Of a stretch of 64,000 nt of DNA, positions 48,501 through 55,474 are shown piece after piece. Both the position numbers and the translations under genes were made by a program. Below the pieces are notes generated by a model. The model had not been told where the DNA came from. It made no database searches and saw only the letters and a list, made by a program, of their open reading frames with translations. Position 1 is the stretch's first letter. Each line of letters starts with the position of its first letter. This DNA comes from Beroe forskalii (lineage: Eukaryota > Ctenophora > Nuda > Beroida > Beroidae), in the NCBI GenBank assembly GCA_011033025.1, contig WFMF01000392.1, positions 104,882 to 168,881 of the forward strand. The letters are read 5' to 3'.

Positions 48501-49351
48501 CAATAGCATTTTTTATCTTATGTATTGATATCGCTGAATTTCATCCCATATACATTATACACTACACTCCCACCTCCCTCCAGACCAGCTGCTGGATGTT
48601 AAAGCGACTCTAGCTGAAGCGCAGGACAAGCTCAGCAAGTTGTCTGAGGAGAAGAAGAGTTTGCAGCTGCAACTGAGCAACACCGCGCCCCCCAACACCC
48701 CCTCCACACCCCCACCCCAGGCTACTCCTGACCTCGACACCGCTAATATCGGTAGGCGAACATTTCATATTCTAATTTCTAATTAATTCACAGAAATTTG
48801 TAGAAATAAATTCAAGCTTCGGTTCAATCATTATACCACTTAGAGTTACTTTTTGTTGGTGCGTGATGCACCGACCACACACTTTCCACCACGAGGGAAG
48901 TGGTGGCGACTCTCAGAGAGTTCTGCTGAGACACAACTGCATGTACTACTTGCTAGGCTAGCTAGACTAGCTAGACTAGCACCCTTCACTCGGGAGTTAA
49001 GGCTTGTCAAACACATTGACTATTTCAGATAAGATACAGGAGCTAGAAAAGCAGATATCAGACCTCAAAGAGGCTGCCAAAGAATCCCCACCTCAATCAG
49101 AACAACCTTCCCAAACGGTAACAACAATCCCCTGTTCCCTGGCACTATATTTGCACATTTCTTATCAAATTCCTTTTAAAAGTCTGTATTCTGTAACTTG
49201 TCTCTTGTACAGTATGCTTTCCTGATCTATTATTATTTTACCTACAAGTGTTTGATGTGTCCCCTCTCAGGCGCTTATCACTGGATTGTTGGGCGTTGCT
49301 GGAGTCAGCGGAGCTGTGTTCGGCTACATCGGCTCTCTCTACGGGTGTTAA
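15270..49351 (+). CDS. Long coiled-coil protein with C-terminal membrane tail (about 944 aa, 16 coding exons)
   Basis: Coding exons by splice and frame logic: 15270-15558, 16112-16238, 20249-20384, 39933-40133, 40955-41080, 42260-42464, 43729-43992, 44692-44859, 45037-45711, 46335-46397, 47128-47253, 48299-48415, 48584-48751, 49029-49117, 49271-49351. One small exon may be missing, so '16' includes that allowance; 15 are seen. All phases join without a stop. The N-terminus (residues 1-96) is basic and rich in S and K. Residues about 97-905 are heptad-like and rich in E, K, L, Q, as in golgins or kinectin-type rods. A Pro/Thr-rich break (PNTPSTPPPQATPD) precedes the last coil. Residues 919-944 form a Gly-rich hydrophobic segment ending SLYGC, suggesting a tail anchor. 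I do not recognise an orthologue. A scaffold or tether on an internal membrane is inference. Confidence 0.8.
16239..20248. other. Intron 2 of the coiled-coil gene
   Basis: About 4.0 kb without coding exons of the host gene. It holds a degenerate Tc1/mariner-type transposase remnant on the minus strand (about 17590-18160). Its last 200 bases are a pyrimidine-rich tandem array that duplicates the splice acceptor. Confidence 0.6.
17590..18160 (-). pseudogene. Decayed Tc1/mariner-like transposase fragment
   Basis: Reading the minus strand, about 17760 to 17700 gives PWPPYSQDLTPVDIWLW. This matches the conserved PYSPDLNPIE-type block near the third catalytic acidic residue of Tc1/mariner transposases, followed by a stop and then a frame with EQAVMWGFKKL. 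Upstream on that strand are broken frames with WFYSHG- and SADVEKHAEVV-like stretches. Multiple stops and frame changes show a dead copy inside an intron. Confidence 0.6.
20020..20264 (+). repeat. Five tandem copies of a 45-base unit carrying a splice acceptor and exon start
   Basis: The unit consists of CCTCTAATACCCCCC, an AG, and GCTAGATCAGATGACT, the first 16 bases of the exon at 20249. Copies have their AG at 20065-20066, 20109-20110, 20157-20158, 20202-20203 and 20247-20248, spaced 44-48 bases apart. Only the last continues into the open coding frame. If any of the upstream four were used, the frame would hit TAA in CTCTAATAC. Confidence 0.85.
20249..20384 (+). CDS. Third coding exon of the coiled-coil gene
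   Basis: It encodes LDQMTEKVGELESAEKD and further heptad-like sequence ending in KSVEEE. It starts by completing an Arg codon from 16238 and ends in phase 0 before GTAAGC. The 19.5-kb intron that follows is by far the largest in the gene and contains three alternative first-exon candidates. Confidence 0.8.
21663..21797. repeat. Foldback element, about 60-base arms with GCGCGGCGTAA
   Basis: GTGTCGAACTC at the left is mirrored by GAGTTCGACAC at the right. Within the arms TGCGCGGCGTAATTGCGCGC faces its complement GCGCACGATTACGCCGCGCA. The loop is about 12 bases around 21725-21737. This looks like a small hairpin MITE; no target duplication was established. Confidence 0.75.
23385..23880 (+). repeat. 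Minisatellite of about 36-42 bases
   Basis: Irregular head-to-tail copies built on CTCAAACCTTGGAGCTGAGC and CAAACAAACTCACAAC. The long frames across it are repeat artefacts. Confidence 0.75.
25332..25685 (+). CDS. Candidate alternative first exon of the coiled-coil gene
   Basis: The ATG lies in a good context (TCACCATGA). It opens 118 codons: a His/Ser/Gln-rich low-complexity half (HHQHPHHALLLQSSSS), then a denser region (KTINVEFDELSLKVKKVDVL) and RYSYD. It ends exactly in phase 0 at GAT|GTGAGT, so it would join the shared exon at 39933 in frame. There is no acceptor-like tract close to the ATG, as expected for a first exon. Alternatively it begins an unrelated nested gene whose next exon I could not find. 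I recognise no domain. Confidence 0.55.
25848..26205 (+). repeat. Left subterminal array, GACGGGTTTTG-type units
   Basis: Degenerate units of 10-12 bases (GACAGGTTCTT, GACGGGTTTTG, GACAGGATTTG) run directly inside the left end of the 4.2-kb element. Confidence 0.8.
26983..27064 (+). pseudogene. tRNA-like sequence (probable SINE head)
   Basis: TAGCGCAATCGG at 26990-27001 is a fair RNA polymerase III A box, and GGTTCTGGCCC at 27045-27055 a fair B box, about 45 bases apart. GACTTCGTAGCGCAATCGG resembles a tRNA 5' half. The arms do not pair well enough for a working tRNA. It lies inside the 4.2-kb element. Confidence 0.4.
27600..27713. repeat. Dispersed repeat, copy 1 of 3 in the window
   Basis: A block running from GACGGACATTGCCCCGTC through CAAAGTGACGTCCAAATGTG to GGGTAGGGTAACATCC. 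Related copies lie at about 51030-51125 and 51527-51635. The block is GC-richer than its surroundings and includes a CRE-like GTGACGTCC. The flanking sequence CTGGGGCTGCCGCCCCAGAC (about 27505 and 27777) is also repeated. Confidence 0.7.
27930..28369. mobile_element. 440-base TA-flanked MITE
   Basis: The ends read CCTGATCGGACAAAATTATC and, inverted, GATAATTATGTCCGATAAGG, with TA on both sides (27928-27929 and 28370-28371). Internal CGTGAATATTAA motifs occur twice. TA target duplication with CCT-type ends fits the Tc1/mariner/pogo group. It is nested in the 4.2-kb element. Confidence 0.7.
28440..28710 (+). repeat. Two tandem copies of a unit of about 140 bases
   Basis: GTAACTAGTTCTCATTAATT... 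with TTTTGTTTAGAAGCC and CATGAGTTTACAAACTAATT (28486-28570) recurs with small changes at about 28625-28710. It is non-coding and lies inside the 4.2-kb element. Confidence 0.65.
29520..29985 (+). repeat. Right subterminal array, GACGGGTTTTG-type units
   Basis: About 35 units of 10-13 bases (GACGGGTTTTG, GACAAGTTTTG, GACAGGTTCAT), matching the left array and in the same orientation. It ends against the right inverted repeat. Confidence 0.85.
30000..31580. other. Intronic stretch with nothing recognised
   Basis: Short frames only. A TGTACACATTGTGTACA inverted repeat lies near 30983. I see no exon with paired splice sites. Confidence 0.4.
31587..31663 (+). promoter_or_regulatory. Three tandem ATTGG plus CACGTG modules
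   Basis: A 27-base unit, TCATTGGTTGATATCACGTG followed by ACATTGT, is repeated three times. Each has an inverted CCAAT box (ATTGG) about 9 bases from CACGTG. It lies about 570-650 bases before the candidate first exon at 32235. Paired CCAAT and E-box modules are typical of animal promoters (NF-Y with bHLH-zip factors). The same CACGTG class clusters before the exon at 15270. Confidence 0.65.
32235..32270 (+). CDS. Candidate alternative first exon, MGQNGSVQVTVK
   Basis: A 12-codon exon ending in phase 0 at AAG|GTAAGT, a consensus donor. Joined to 39933 it reads through in frame into HERMKAES. Gly2 and Ser6 fit the N-myristoylation pattern M-G-x-x-x-S/T. The ATG context is weak (-3 is C). The reading frame is open upstream back to 32143, so a longer exon in this frame with an upstream acceptor cannot be excluded. 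An overlapping frame from 32099 is open but would leave phase 1 and has no matching acceptor nearby. Confidence 0.45.
32585..32660. repeat. Short foldback of the AATAGGCGGT type
   Basis: CCAATAGGCGTA at the left is answered by CACCGCCTATT at the right, about 75 bases apart. A similar pair is AGGCGGTCAG / CTGAACCGCCT at 40519-40592, and looser ones lie near 11753-11965. It is a probable small MITE family. Confidence 0.5.
33025..35340. other. Intronic stretch without coding signal
   Basis: AT-rich and free of long frames. It includes one copy of a dispersed hairpin repeat at 34003-34085. Confidence 0.4.
34003..34085 (+). repeat. Dispersed repeat with GCAGG/CCTGC hairpin, copy 1
   Basis: Contains GCGAACCAGATG, GCGTAGCAGCGCCGAGTGA and GCAGGTCCAACGGGCCTGC, the last a hairpin. 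A second copy is at 58556-58625, with GCAGGCCCACCGGGCCTGCT. Confidence 0.65.
36137..36713. mobile_element. 577-base TA-flanked element carrying a pogo/Tigger-like fragment
   Basis: The ends read CCTTAGTACAGAATATTTAT and, inverted, ATAAATATTCTGTACTAAGG, with TA on both sides (36135-36136 and 36714-36715). Inside, TTATACGA motifs repeat toward both ends. A minus-strand frame (36335-36595) resembles the C-terminal end of DDE_1 transposases. TA targets are the rule for pogo/Tigger elements, so ends and cargo agree. Confidence 0.75.
36335..36595 (-). pseudogene. Fragment of a pogo/Tigger-like (DDE_1) transposase
   Basis: An 86-codon frame with LHAKTISKAFTYFKTPEG followed by LQGWSAAGIAKAVKN. Its layout resembles the LHAxWI...GR...GWxxAGI region found near the end of DDE_1 domains in jerky/Tigger-type transposases. 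The catalytic residues and the DNA-binding part are absent, so this is a deletion derivative that could move only with help from a full copy. The family call is from memory of motif shape. Confidence 0.5.
37669..38005 (+). promoter_or_regulatory. CRE, E-box and CCAAT sites before the fourth first exon
   Basis: Full palindromic CRE sites TGACGTCA occur at 37669, 37704 and 37831. CACGTG is at 37982 and CCAAT at 38001. They lie 240-580 bases before the ATG at 38245. The combination suggests a promoter that could respond to CREB/ATF-type factors. Confidence 0.55.
38245..38274 (+). CDS. Candidate alternative first exon, MVNKTKHLTR
   Basis: The ATG has context GATCATGG (-3 is A in the wider reading ATCATGG). 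Ten codons end in phase 0 at CGC|GTATGT. Splicing to 39933, only 1.7 kb downstream, gives MVNKTKHLTR-HERMKAES. It is a short basic start and the nearest promoter to the shared body. Confidence 0.5.
39140..39900 (+). repeat. Pyrimidine-rich 13-17-base minisatellite abutting a splice acceptor
   Basis: First about ten copies of CTCCAACTACATCACC, then about 30 of CTCCAACTTTACCCCCA, with interspersed CTCCAAAGTCCAACTATAT. The coding-strand sequence is nearly all C, T and A. The array stops about 30 bases before the acceptor CCCGCAG at 39932 and so forms or extends its polypyrimidine tract. Confidence 0.9.
39933..40133 (+). CDS. Shared fourth coding exon of the coiled-coil gene
   Basis: 67 codons, phase 0 at both ends, beginning HERMKAESARQAEETARKN. 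It contains a direct repeat TARKNEE/TARKNEV and a strongly charged heptad pattern. Four upstream exons (ending 20384, 25685, 32270 and 38274) all have a compatible phase-0 donor, so this is the likely hub where different N-termini join the common rod. An ATG at its fifth codon could also serve as an internal start. Confidence 0.85.
40519..40592. repeat. Short foldback of the AGGCGGT type
   Basis: GACAGGCGGTCAGAATGACT is answered by GATGACGCTGAACCGCCTAT about 50 bases later. It lies in the intron between 40133 and 40955. Confidence 0.5.
41267..41959 (-). CDS. Secreted RNase T2-family ribonuclease, intronless
   Basis: An acid, non-base-specific endoribonuclease that cleaves RNA through a 2',3'-cyclic phosphate, acting in lysosomes or outside the cell. 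The 230-residue protein starts with a hydrophobic signal peptide (MFLLFILLLLLPLVQQ). It carries both family signatures: CAS I WTVHGLWP (His54) and CAS II FWEHEYCKHGTC (His116, Glu117, Lys120, His121). Many cysteines and NLT/NRT sites suggest disulfides and glycosylation. The length fits the family (about 220-260). The gene lies whole inside the intron 41081-42259 of the coiled-coil gene, antisense to it. Lack of introns amid intron-rich genes suggests a retrocopy or a naturally compact gene. All visible catalytic residues are present, so it is probably active. Confidence 0.92.
   Translation of the reverse strand: MFLLFILLLLLPLVQQTPASSHYNYLDLVLQRHSAVCYQRSGCIPPTTPSWTVHGLWPSVSYSSWPQYCSTCSTTPCPTTPCSLNLTALPTTLLAEMEVRWPSMWRGYGSERFWEHEYCKHGTCSADILPDIADYFNRTLELLERADMEGVLRAGGVVESEIRGYNLTDIHQAVSDGLGLETARYWCRHKAGRQLLYQIGLCVDKSLQFIDCPGGKHRRACKDDIPIYLV
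43729..48751 (+). CDS. Run of seven coiled-coil exons with identical 1-1 phase
   Basis: Exons 43729-43992, 44692-44859, 45037-45711, 46335-46397, 47128-47253, 48299-48415 and 48584-48751 are all multiples of three and all begin and end in phase 1. Each donor splits a codon after its first base, usually G. The largest (45037-45711, 225 codons) runs DAQEKISSLESNNYS to RAQLDSVAG and is an uninterrupted coiled coil. Any of these exons can be skipped without shifting the frame. The short ones (21-42 codons) are good cassette candidates. Donors are mostly GTAAx; 46397 uses the weaker GTTAGA. Confidence 0.8.
46606..46736. repeat. Foldback element with GCGCGGCGTA core
   Basis: CAGTGGCAGTTCAAACTGCA is mirrored by TGCAGTTCAAACTGTCACTG, and GTTTTGTGTGCGC by GCGCACACAAAAC. 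The centre holds ACATGTTAATATGT and several CGCCGCGCA copies. It is an intronic hairpin MITE. Confidence 0.8.
49271..49351 (+). CDS. Last coding exon: C-terminal hydrophobic tail and stop
   Basis: 26 codons, ALITGLLGVAGVSGAVFG then YIGSLYGC and TAA. A Gly/Ala/Val-rich hydrophobic span of about 20 residues with only two polar residues at the very C-terminus fits a tail-anchored protein inserted after translation into ER, Golgi, mitochondrial outer or similar membranes. GxxxG-like spacing could support helix pairing. The frame is fixed by the phase-0 donor at 49117. Confidence 0.8.
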   Translation, partial: ALITGLLGVAGVSGAVFGYIGSLYGC

Positions 49352-50708
49352 TATCTTAGTGTGTCAGACTACGCCTTGTTGTTGTTATGAGACTTTGTTG
49401 CTACACCAGCAACACCAATGTTGCTTCACCACTACTACCACTGCCATACATGGATTGCAAGTTGTGCTACCAAGGACACCGTGCTTTGTTGCTAATGGGA
49501 AATATAGTCATGTTGCTAGGTGTAAGTCACCATGATGTCACCATGCTGTCACCATGATGTCTTGTCACTCTACTCACTACTTCAGTTCCTGGGCAATGTG
49601 GGACGATGGATTATTTAGGAAGTTCTTACCCATCTTGCTGACCTTGTGTTCTCAGAAAAATTACTCTTTCGTAGTTGCGTAGCCAGTGACTTCTCCTAGA
49701 CAGGCATTTTAAAAATTTTTCTCCATTTCAATTCTTCCAACAACAATGTTATACGTATAATGACCATCATGATATTATTATACTTAGCTAATAATTGTAC
49801 TAATAACAGTGAAGCAGTAATGATCAATGCTTTACTTAAGGATAGTGGGTTTGGCTTATCTTTATTGCATATCATATGATTCAGGGTTGTTTTGGCTGAT
49901 TTCTACTGTGATTATCATCACTTGGTAGTGTCATGTGGATTAACCGGGATCAAATATCACATGACTTGTGTCCTATCTCTATACTATGTCATGACTGGGC
50001 TAAGTTACGTTGTCTCGTAGATGAGAACTTTTATTTAATCGCTTAATAAAATACATACTAAAAGTGTGGATCTTTTTCAGACTCATTTAACTTATTTCAT
50101 CCCCAAGTTTTGTAGAACATGATGTAAAGGTTGCGGTGTACCATTTTGCTGATGATATTGGGGAATAAAGTTTAAAAGTTCCGACATACCATGGGTGCTA
50201 TGGTTCCTCATTACCATCCCTCATGTAGGTGAGAAGAGGGAACGGCCCGTAGTAGTGCACATTGTGCACTCTCTTTTAGATGCGTTAATTAACTGGTAGT
50301 TTCATAGTTCCTTTTGTAACTACTTTTAAAATTAAAGTAAAAACTCACGGTGCGATGCACCTGTAGTGATCTACTATTTCCTATTACTTACCAAATACAT
50401 CTACTATGTTTTTACGTCTATTTTTTGATATCCTATCGTCAACTAAAATGTACCATGAACATGGTGGTTCACACTGACACTGTGATCTTTATATAAATAT
50501 AATTATGGATTTCTGACACAAGTGAACGCCTGCGGTAATTCTGTTTTGCTGCATCATTGGAGTATCAGCAATGTTCTAAATTTGCCTTTCATGGTGGTTT
50601 TGAAGTCTTCATGCCTTAACTTACATTAAACTTGTTTGCAAGATTGAAAATTTTACTGTTAATTTTGTTTTGATTGCTATTGTTGTTCAATTTAAGTTTA
50701 ATAATAAA
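49352..50708 (+). other. 3' untranslated and flanking region of the coiled-coil gene
   Basis: No coding signal follows the stop. AATAAA occurs at 50164 (GGGAATAAAG) and 50703 (ATAATAAAGA), two candidate polyadenylation signals. The true end is unknown. Confidence 0.5.
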
Positions 50709-50988
50709 GAACTGAAGTTTTCTTATTTATAATTATATGATTTTCTGCCTTGCTAAGCACGTTTGTCCCTGTGTGGCTCGCGCGCCCGGCACGCTTCTCC
50801 AGCGTAGAGAAGCGCGCGGCGCGTTCACACACCTATGCGGGCTTAGGAATTCTTTGCCAGACGTTGCCTGGCCACCTTCGTACGCGGAGAGTCTGGGCAC
50901 TGGCAACGTCTGGCAAATCTTTCCAACAAAATTGTCGCTACAAGTTGTCATTGTCTGACGTCGTTAGTCGGGGCGCGCGCGCGAGGGG

Positions 50989-51028
50989 GTCAGGCAACGC
51001 CTGACAAAGTTGTCAGGCGTTGCCTGAC
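50989..51028. repeat. Perfect 19-base-stem hairpin
   Basis: GTCAGGCAACGCCTGACAA (50989-51007) and its exact complement (51010-51028) are separated by AG. The inner half GTCAGGCG..CGCCTGAC is itself near palindromic. It lies beside GCGCGC runs at 50970-50983 and related TGGCAACGTC motifs at 50860-50915. Confidence 0.85.
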
Positions 51029-51129
51029 TCGACGGGCGATGTCCGTCCCTTTCTTCTGACTTTTTGTTGGACGAAGGCGCAAAGTGACGTCCAAATGTGG
51101 AACGTTGCTCCGCGGCCCGCGCGGGTATG

Positions 51130-51366
51130 TCTCCCATATAAACGGCTCTGAGTGACGTCACAGATCTAAACGTCAATTTTTATGTATCCAAAACTTAACC
51201 ATTGCCCTAACCGAAACCCTAACTTTAATCCTAACCCTAAACCTAACAATTCCTGACCCTAACCAGAACCCTAACCTTTATGCTTAAAGCGCTAGATGCG
51301 CTTAATTATATTTTTCTGAGTGACGTCATTGTCATAGATAATGAAGGCTCCCGTTTACATGGGAGA
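51130..51366 (+). mobile_element. 237-base MITE with telomere-like core, copy 1
   Basis: The ends are TCTCCCATATAAACGG and, inverted, CCCGTTTACATGGGAGA. GAGTGACGTCA lies near each end. The core (51190-51285) is degenerate (CCCTAA)n, resembling animal telomere repeat. A same-length copy lies inverted at 51695-51931. Confidence 0.8.
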
Positions 51367-51694
51367 CTCACCGCCGCGCGCGCGAGGGTAGGGTAACATC
51401 TTACGATTGCCTGACCCCTTCGCGCGCGCCACGACTACGCAGACGTCAGACAAAACAGGGGTATACGTGTTAAGCAATAAATGAGCGTCAGTTAAATGGT
51501 TTTTTACATGTGTTTTGTGTTTTAGACTCGACGGACATTGCCCCGTCTATTTCTTTTGACTGGATGGCGAGGTTGCAAAGTGACCTCCAAATGTGGAACG
51601 GTGCGCCGCGCGCGAGGGTAGGGTAACATCCTACGAGTTTTAGACGCGTTTTTTTTTTTATGAATTTCATGTTTTAGACACAAAAAACGGTACG

Positions 51695-51931
51695 TCTCCC
51701 ATGTAAACGGGAGCCTTCGTTATCTATGACAATGACGTCACTCAGAAAAATATAATTAAGCGCATCTAGCGCTTTAGAGGAAAGGGTTAGTGTTTTGGTT
51801 AGGGTCAGGATTTGTTAGGTTTAGGGTGAGGATTAAGGTTAGGGTTTTGGTTAGGGTCACAGTTAGGTTTAGGATACAGAAAAATTGACCTTTAGATCTG
51901 TGACGTCACTCAGCCCCGTTTACATGGGAGA
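51695..51931 (-). mobile_element. 237-base MITE with telomere-like core, copy 2 (inverted)
   Basis: Same ends and core as copy 1, in opposite orientation, so the core reads as degenerate (TTAGGG)n. The 328 bases between the copies hold a dispersed GACGGACATTGCCCCGTC repeat. Confidence 0.8.
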
Positions 51932-51949
51932 GATACCCAAAAAACACTA

Positions 51950-52178
51950 AAAAAGGTGGCTAAAACATGGAAAAAAAACATGGAAAAGGTGCCTAAAACA
52001 CAGAAACCAGTAAAACGCGTCTAAAACACAAATTTTATGAAAAATGTGTCCAAAACAGAAAAAACATGAAAAACGTGTCTAAAACATTAAAAAACACTAA
52101 AAACGCGTCTAAAACACAAAAAAACACTAAAAATGTGTCTAAAACACAAAAACACTAAAAACGCGTCTAAAACACAAA
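51950..52178 (+). repeat. A-rich minisatellite
   Basis: Irregular copies of ACGCGTCTAAAACACAAAAA, 15-30 bases long, with runs of A. Confidence 0.75.
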
Positions 52179-52567
52179 AATAGCCAAATGTCACCCTCAA
52201 GTTTCCATTGGATTTTTTCTCAATTTGATTCCACAAATTTGGCTGGGAAGTGGGATTCTTGCTCTGACAATCCACATATTGTTCAAATAGGCCTACCTCA
52301 TAAAAAGGCAAAAGCTATCGCAATTTTAACACCCAAAAAACTGAGGTGGGTATTGGACTGATGAGTGATGATGCCAGCACACCATTATGGCATTGGTGTG
52401 ACACACTTGTATCTGGCTGTTCCTGAAATCCTGAATATTATTTTACAACAAGGAAACATGTTAAAGTTTGCTACCAGAGTTGGATATAAGTCTTGTCAAT
52501 CTTCTTTGTAGAACAATTAATATTTATATTTATGTTGTTTGTGTAAAATAAATTTTCTTGTTTTCCT

Positions 52568-53350
52568 CAACAAATACAGTCATCTTTGTAGTCAAGCCAC
52601 AGAACTCTCCAACAACTCCAACTGTAGTCTTTGATCGGATCCATGAAAGAAAGATCGAAATAAAGCATCTGAAACTGAAATGATATGGTGCAATGAAAGC
52701 TAACACTCTGGCACATTGACTTTCGACCATGTTGTGGGGTTGAATGCATTGGACAGGTGCTCAATGCTCCCCCAACCACAACTTGTAGTGTGAGTCTCAG
52801 AAGCTCCCAGTTCATCGAGGAAATTAAGTTCATCAATGTCTTTATTTAGTGTAGGGAAGATAAAGTTCCATCAGGTCCTGACAAGATCAAGTCGACTGTG
52901 TTTACTTGTAAACATAAATCAGGCTGTGACTCTGAAGAGACAAGAATGAACCAGAGAAACAATTGGTCTCCATTCTGGGTGACTTCATCCTTGGTTGCAA
53001 GGTTAAAAACATCTTCTTTGTAGAACAAATACAGTCATCTTTGTAGTCAAGCCATAGAACTCTCCAACAACTCAAACTGTAGTCTTTGAGGGGATCCATG
53101 AAAGAAATTCCTTCATTAGAGGGCTAGGCAGATCCAAATAAAGCATGAGACACCAAAAATGATATGGTGTACTGAAAGCTAACACTGTGGTACATGGACT
53201 TGTGCCCTTGCCCCTTGTTGTGGGGTTGAATGCATTTGGCGACTCCCACTGCTCCCCCAACAACAAGATGAGGTGTGTTAGTGTCAGAAGCTCCAAGTTC
53301 ATCAGGGAAATTAAGTCCATCAATGTCTTTATCCATTGTAGGGACTGTGT
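52568..53350 (-). repeat. Tandem duplication of a unit of about 460 bases with decayed coding on the minus strand
   Basis: AATACAGTCATCTTTGTAGT and the following sequence to ATTAAGTTCATCAATGTCTT (52573-52845) recurs at 53031-53330 with many changes and one insertion. The two halves also share GTGTTTACTTGTAAACATAAATC-like segments (52898, 53346). On the minus strand the copies read as related broken frames (DYKDDCICSTKKMF; LSFMDPIKDYSWSCW; LNFPDELGAS). This could be a dead gene fragment or duplicated exon. I recognise no family. Confidence 0.6.
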
Positions 53351-53529
53351 TTACATAAATCTGGCTGCGACTCCAACTTTATACTTAAGTTTGTTTTTTG
53401 GCTAGAGTTCTGTTTCAGAATGGAACCCATGGTCTTCAATTCCATTCATTTCCATGTGAAGTGAAAATTGTCATATGTCTGTGTTATTTTAAATTATTTT
53501 TCTGTGTTATTTTCAGGAATCATAGATCA

Positions 53530-55474
53530 ATGAGCAACATGGAAGCAAATGCAGATGATGTAAAATGCAAGGATGGCAAAAAGTTGATGAAGGAATATAG
53601 AAAAACTCTTACAAAGGCAAGTGAGGTTGCTGCTGATATTGTAAATCAAAGTGCTTCAGTACTAACAGAAGATGGAAATGGAGGAATATTTGAAGATATT
53701 ATTAACAATGAAAATATCAAAATAAGCCCTGAACTTTCTAAGGTTTTAAAACAACATCAATCTGCTCAAGAGAGTGGTGAGATAGAAATGCTTGAAAAGT
53801 TTCTTCAGTTGCATCTTGAATCTGATGATGAAAAAGACGATGATCCTTATGGTGATGGTGAGCAATCAAAGATGAGTGGCTTTGAAGCAATGAAATTAAG
53901 AACTCAATGGGCATCTGGTTTTGACTACAATCCTGATAATAATCCAAGTTTGTCCAAATGGTGCAAAGCTTGTTATTATGGAGACCTCAGCAAGGTGCAA
54001 AAGTTTCTCGGCATGGTCACATCTGATGAAGACAGGAAGAAGTTGCTTGAAAAGAGAGAAAGTATGATAAGATTCTGTGCAATTTTTCATGTCATATGTG
54101 GTGCAAGGATGAACCCATCTCCAGACCATATTGAAATTGCAAAGATGCTTGTAAGCAGTGGGTGTAATGTCAATGCTAAAGATGTTGCCGGATATACACC
54201 TCTACACCACTGTTTAACTCAGTATGGCAATGATACAACTTTGGAAATTGCTAAAATTATTGTTGATGGTGGAGCTAATGTTAATGCATCTAATCGTTTT
54301 GGGTGCACTCCTTTATTTGAACCTTGTATGACCTTCAATTATCAATTCATTGAATTCCTTGTCTGCAATGGAAGTGATCCTAGTATTAAGGATAATGATG
54401 GAATTTCTTGTCAAGTGTTTGGATCAAGAAACCCAAAGGTGCATTCATTGTTTTCAAAAGGTTACAGAGCAATGGCAAAAGCAAGTAAAGAAAATCCTGG
54501 GGAATCTTCTGAAGATAATGAAAATACATGTAGCTACTGCAATAAACCTGGAAAGTTGAGTAAATGCTCTGGTTGCCTGATGGTTAAATACTGTAGTCGA
54601 GCATGCCAAACATATGACTGGAAAGGTCATAAACCCATTTGCAAATCTCTCCACCAAAACAAAAAAGCTACAGGGAATGTTGTCTATGTGAAGCCAGTTG
54701 TGAACCCCTATGGTGATGAAATTGTCATGTTTAATGAGAAAACTAAGAGTATTGAAGTAACCAAAAGGAATGCTAGCAACAAAACTAAATATGATGAAAA
54801 GGCTATGAAAGTGAAAATTCAGGTAAAAATCCACTTGATCAATTCTATGATGTTTGAGCATTAGTGTTCAATAACATTCATTTTCTTTTCACTTTGTATT
54901 ATCTACCTGCCATTTCAAAGACAAATGAACATTGCTTTTATTTTTGCTTTACATTATTAATATGAATCATTAATGTATTATAGATTTTTCATGACAGGTA
55001 TCACTTCAACAAGGAAGAGCTGGCAATGGTCCAATGTTGGTCTACAACAAAGATAAATCTTATAAGACCTACATTCTCCCAGAAGGTTATTGATAATAGT
55101 ACTATGATAATTATATTATAACCATTGGATGTAGATATAAGTAATGCTAGTTAAATATATCAAATCACAATTGGCAGCATGAAGCTGACAACTTGAATGG
55201 GAAACATGAGACATGTGCATGAGTATGACACATCTTCCTTATAATCAAGAAGTAGGTATACCAATACCTATCAATACTTATTAAGAACTAAATTTGTTTA
55301 ATCATAGTTTTTCAATACAATAAATTGAAATTTTCAGATGAGAACTTCAAAGCTGTACATTCCAAAGTTGTTGAGAAGGGATTTGGTGGAGTTAAAGCTT
55401 ACTTTGCATGTACATTGAAGAAGAATGGAGACCTTCAAATCGATTTGTCTCAAACCTTTTCAGAGACATTCTGA
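53530..55474 (+). CDS. Ankyrin-repeat and MYND zinc-finger protein (505 aa, 3 coding exons)
   Basis: Coding exons: 53530-54822, 54998-55085, 55338-55474. An acceptor TATTTTCAG at 53516 just before the ATG suggests an intron in the 5' leader. The first 130 residues are acidic with no clear domain. About 199-300 carry ankyrin-type repeats (AKDVAGYTPLHHCL; GGANVNASNRFGCTPLF). 334-371 are a MYND zinc finger with its Cys/His series CSYC...CSGC...YCSRAC...HKPIC. The last 74 residues (YKTYILPEDENFKAV, GGVKAYFACTLKKNG) form a small unassigned end. Proteins of this layout are usually protein-interaction factors; the target is unknown. Codons end mostly in A or T, unlike the GC-ending codons of the neighbouring LANCL gene. 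Confidence 0.85.
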
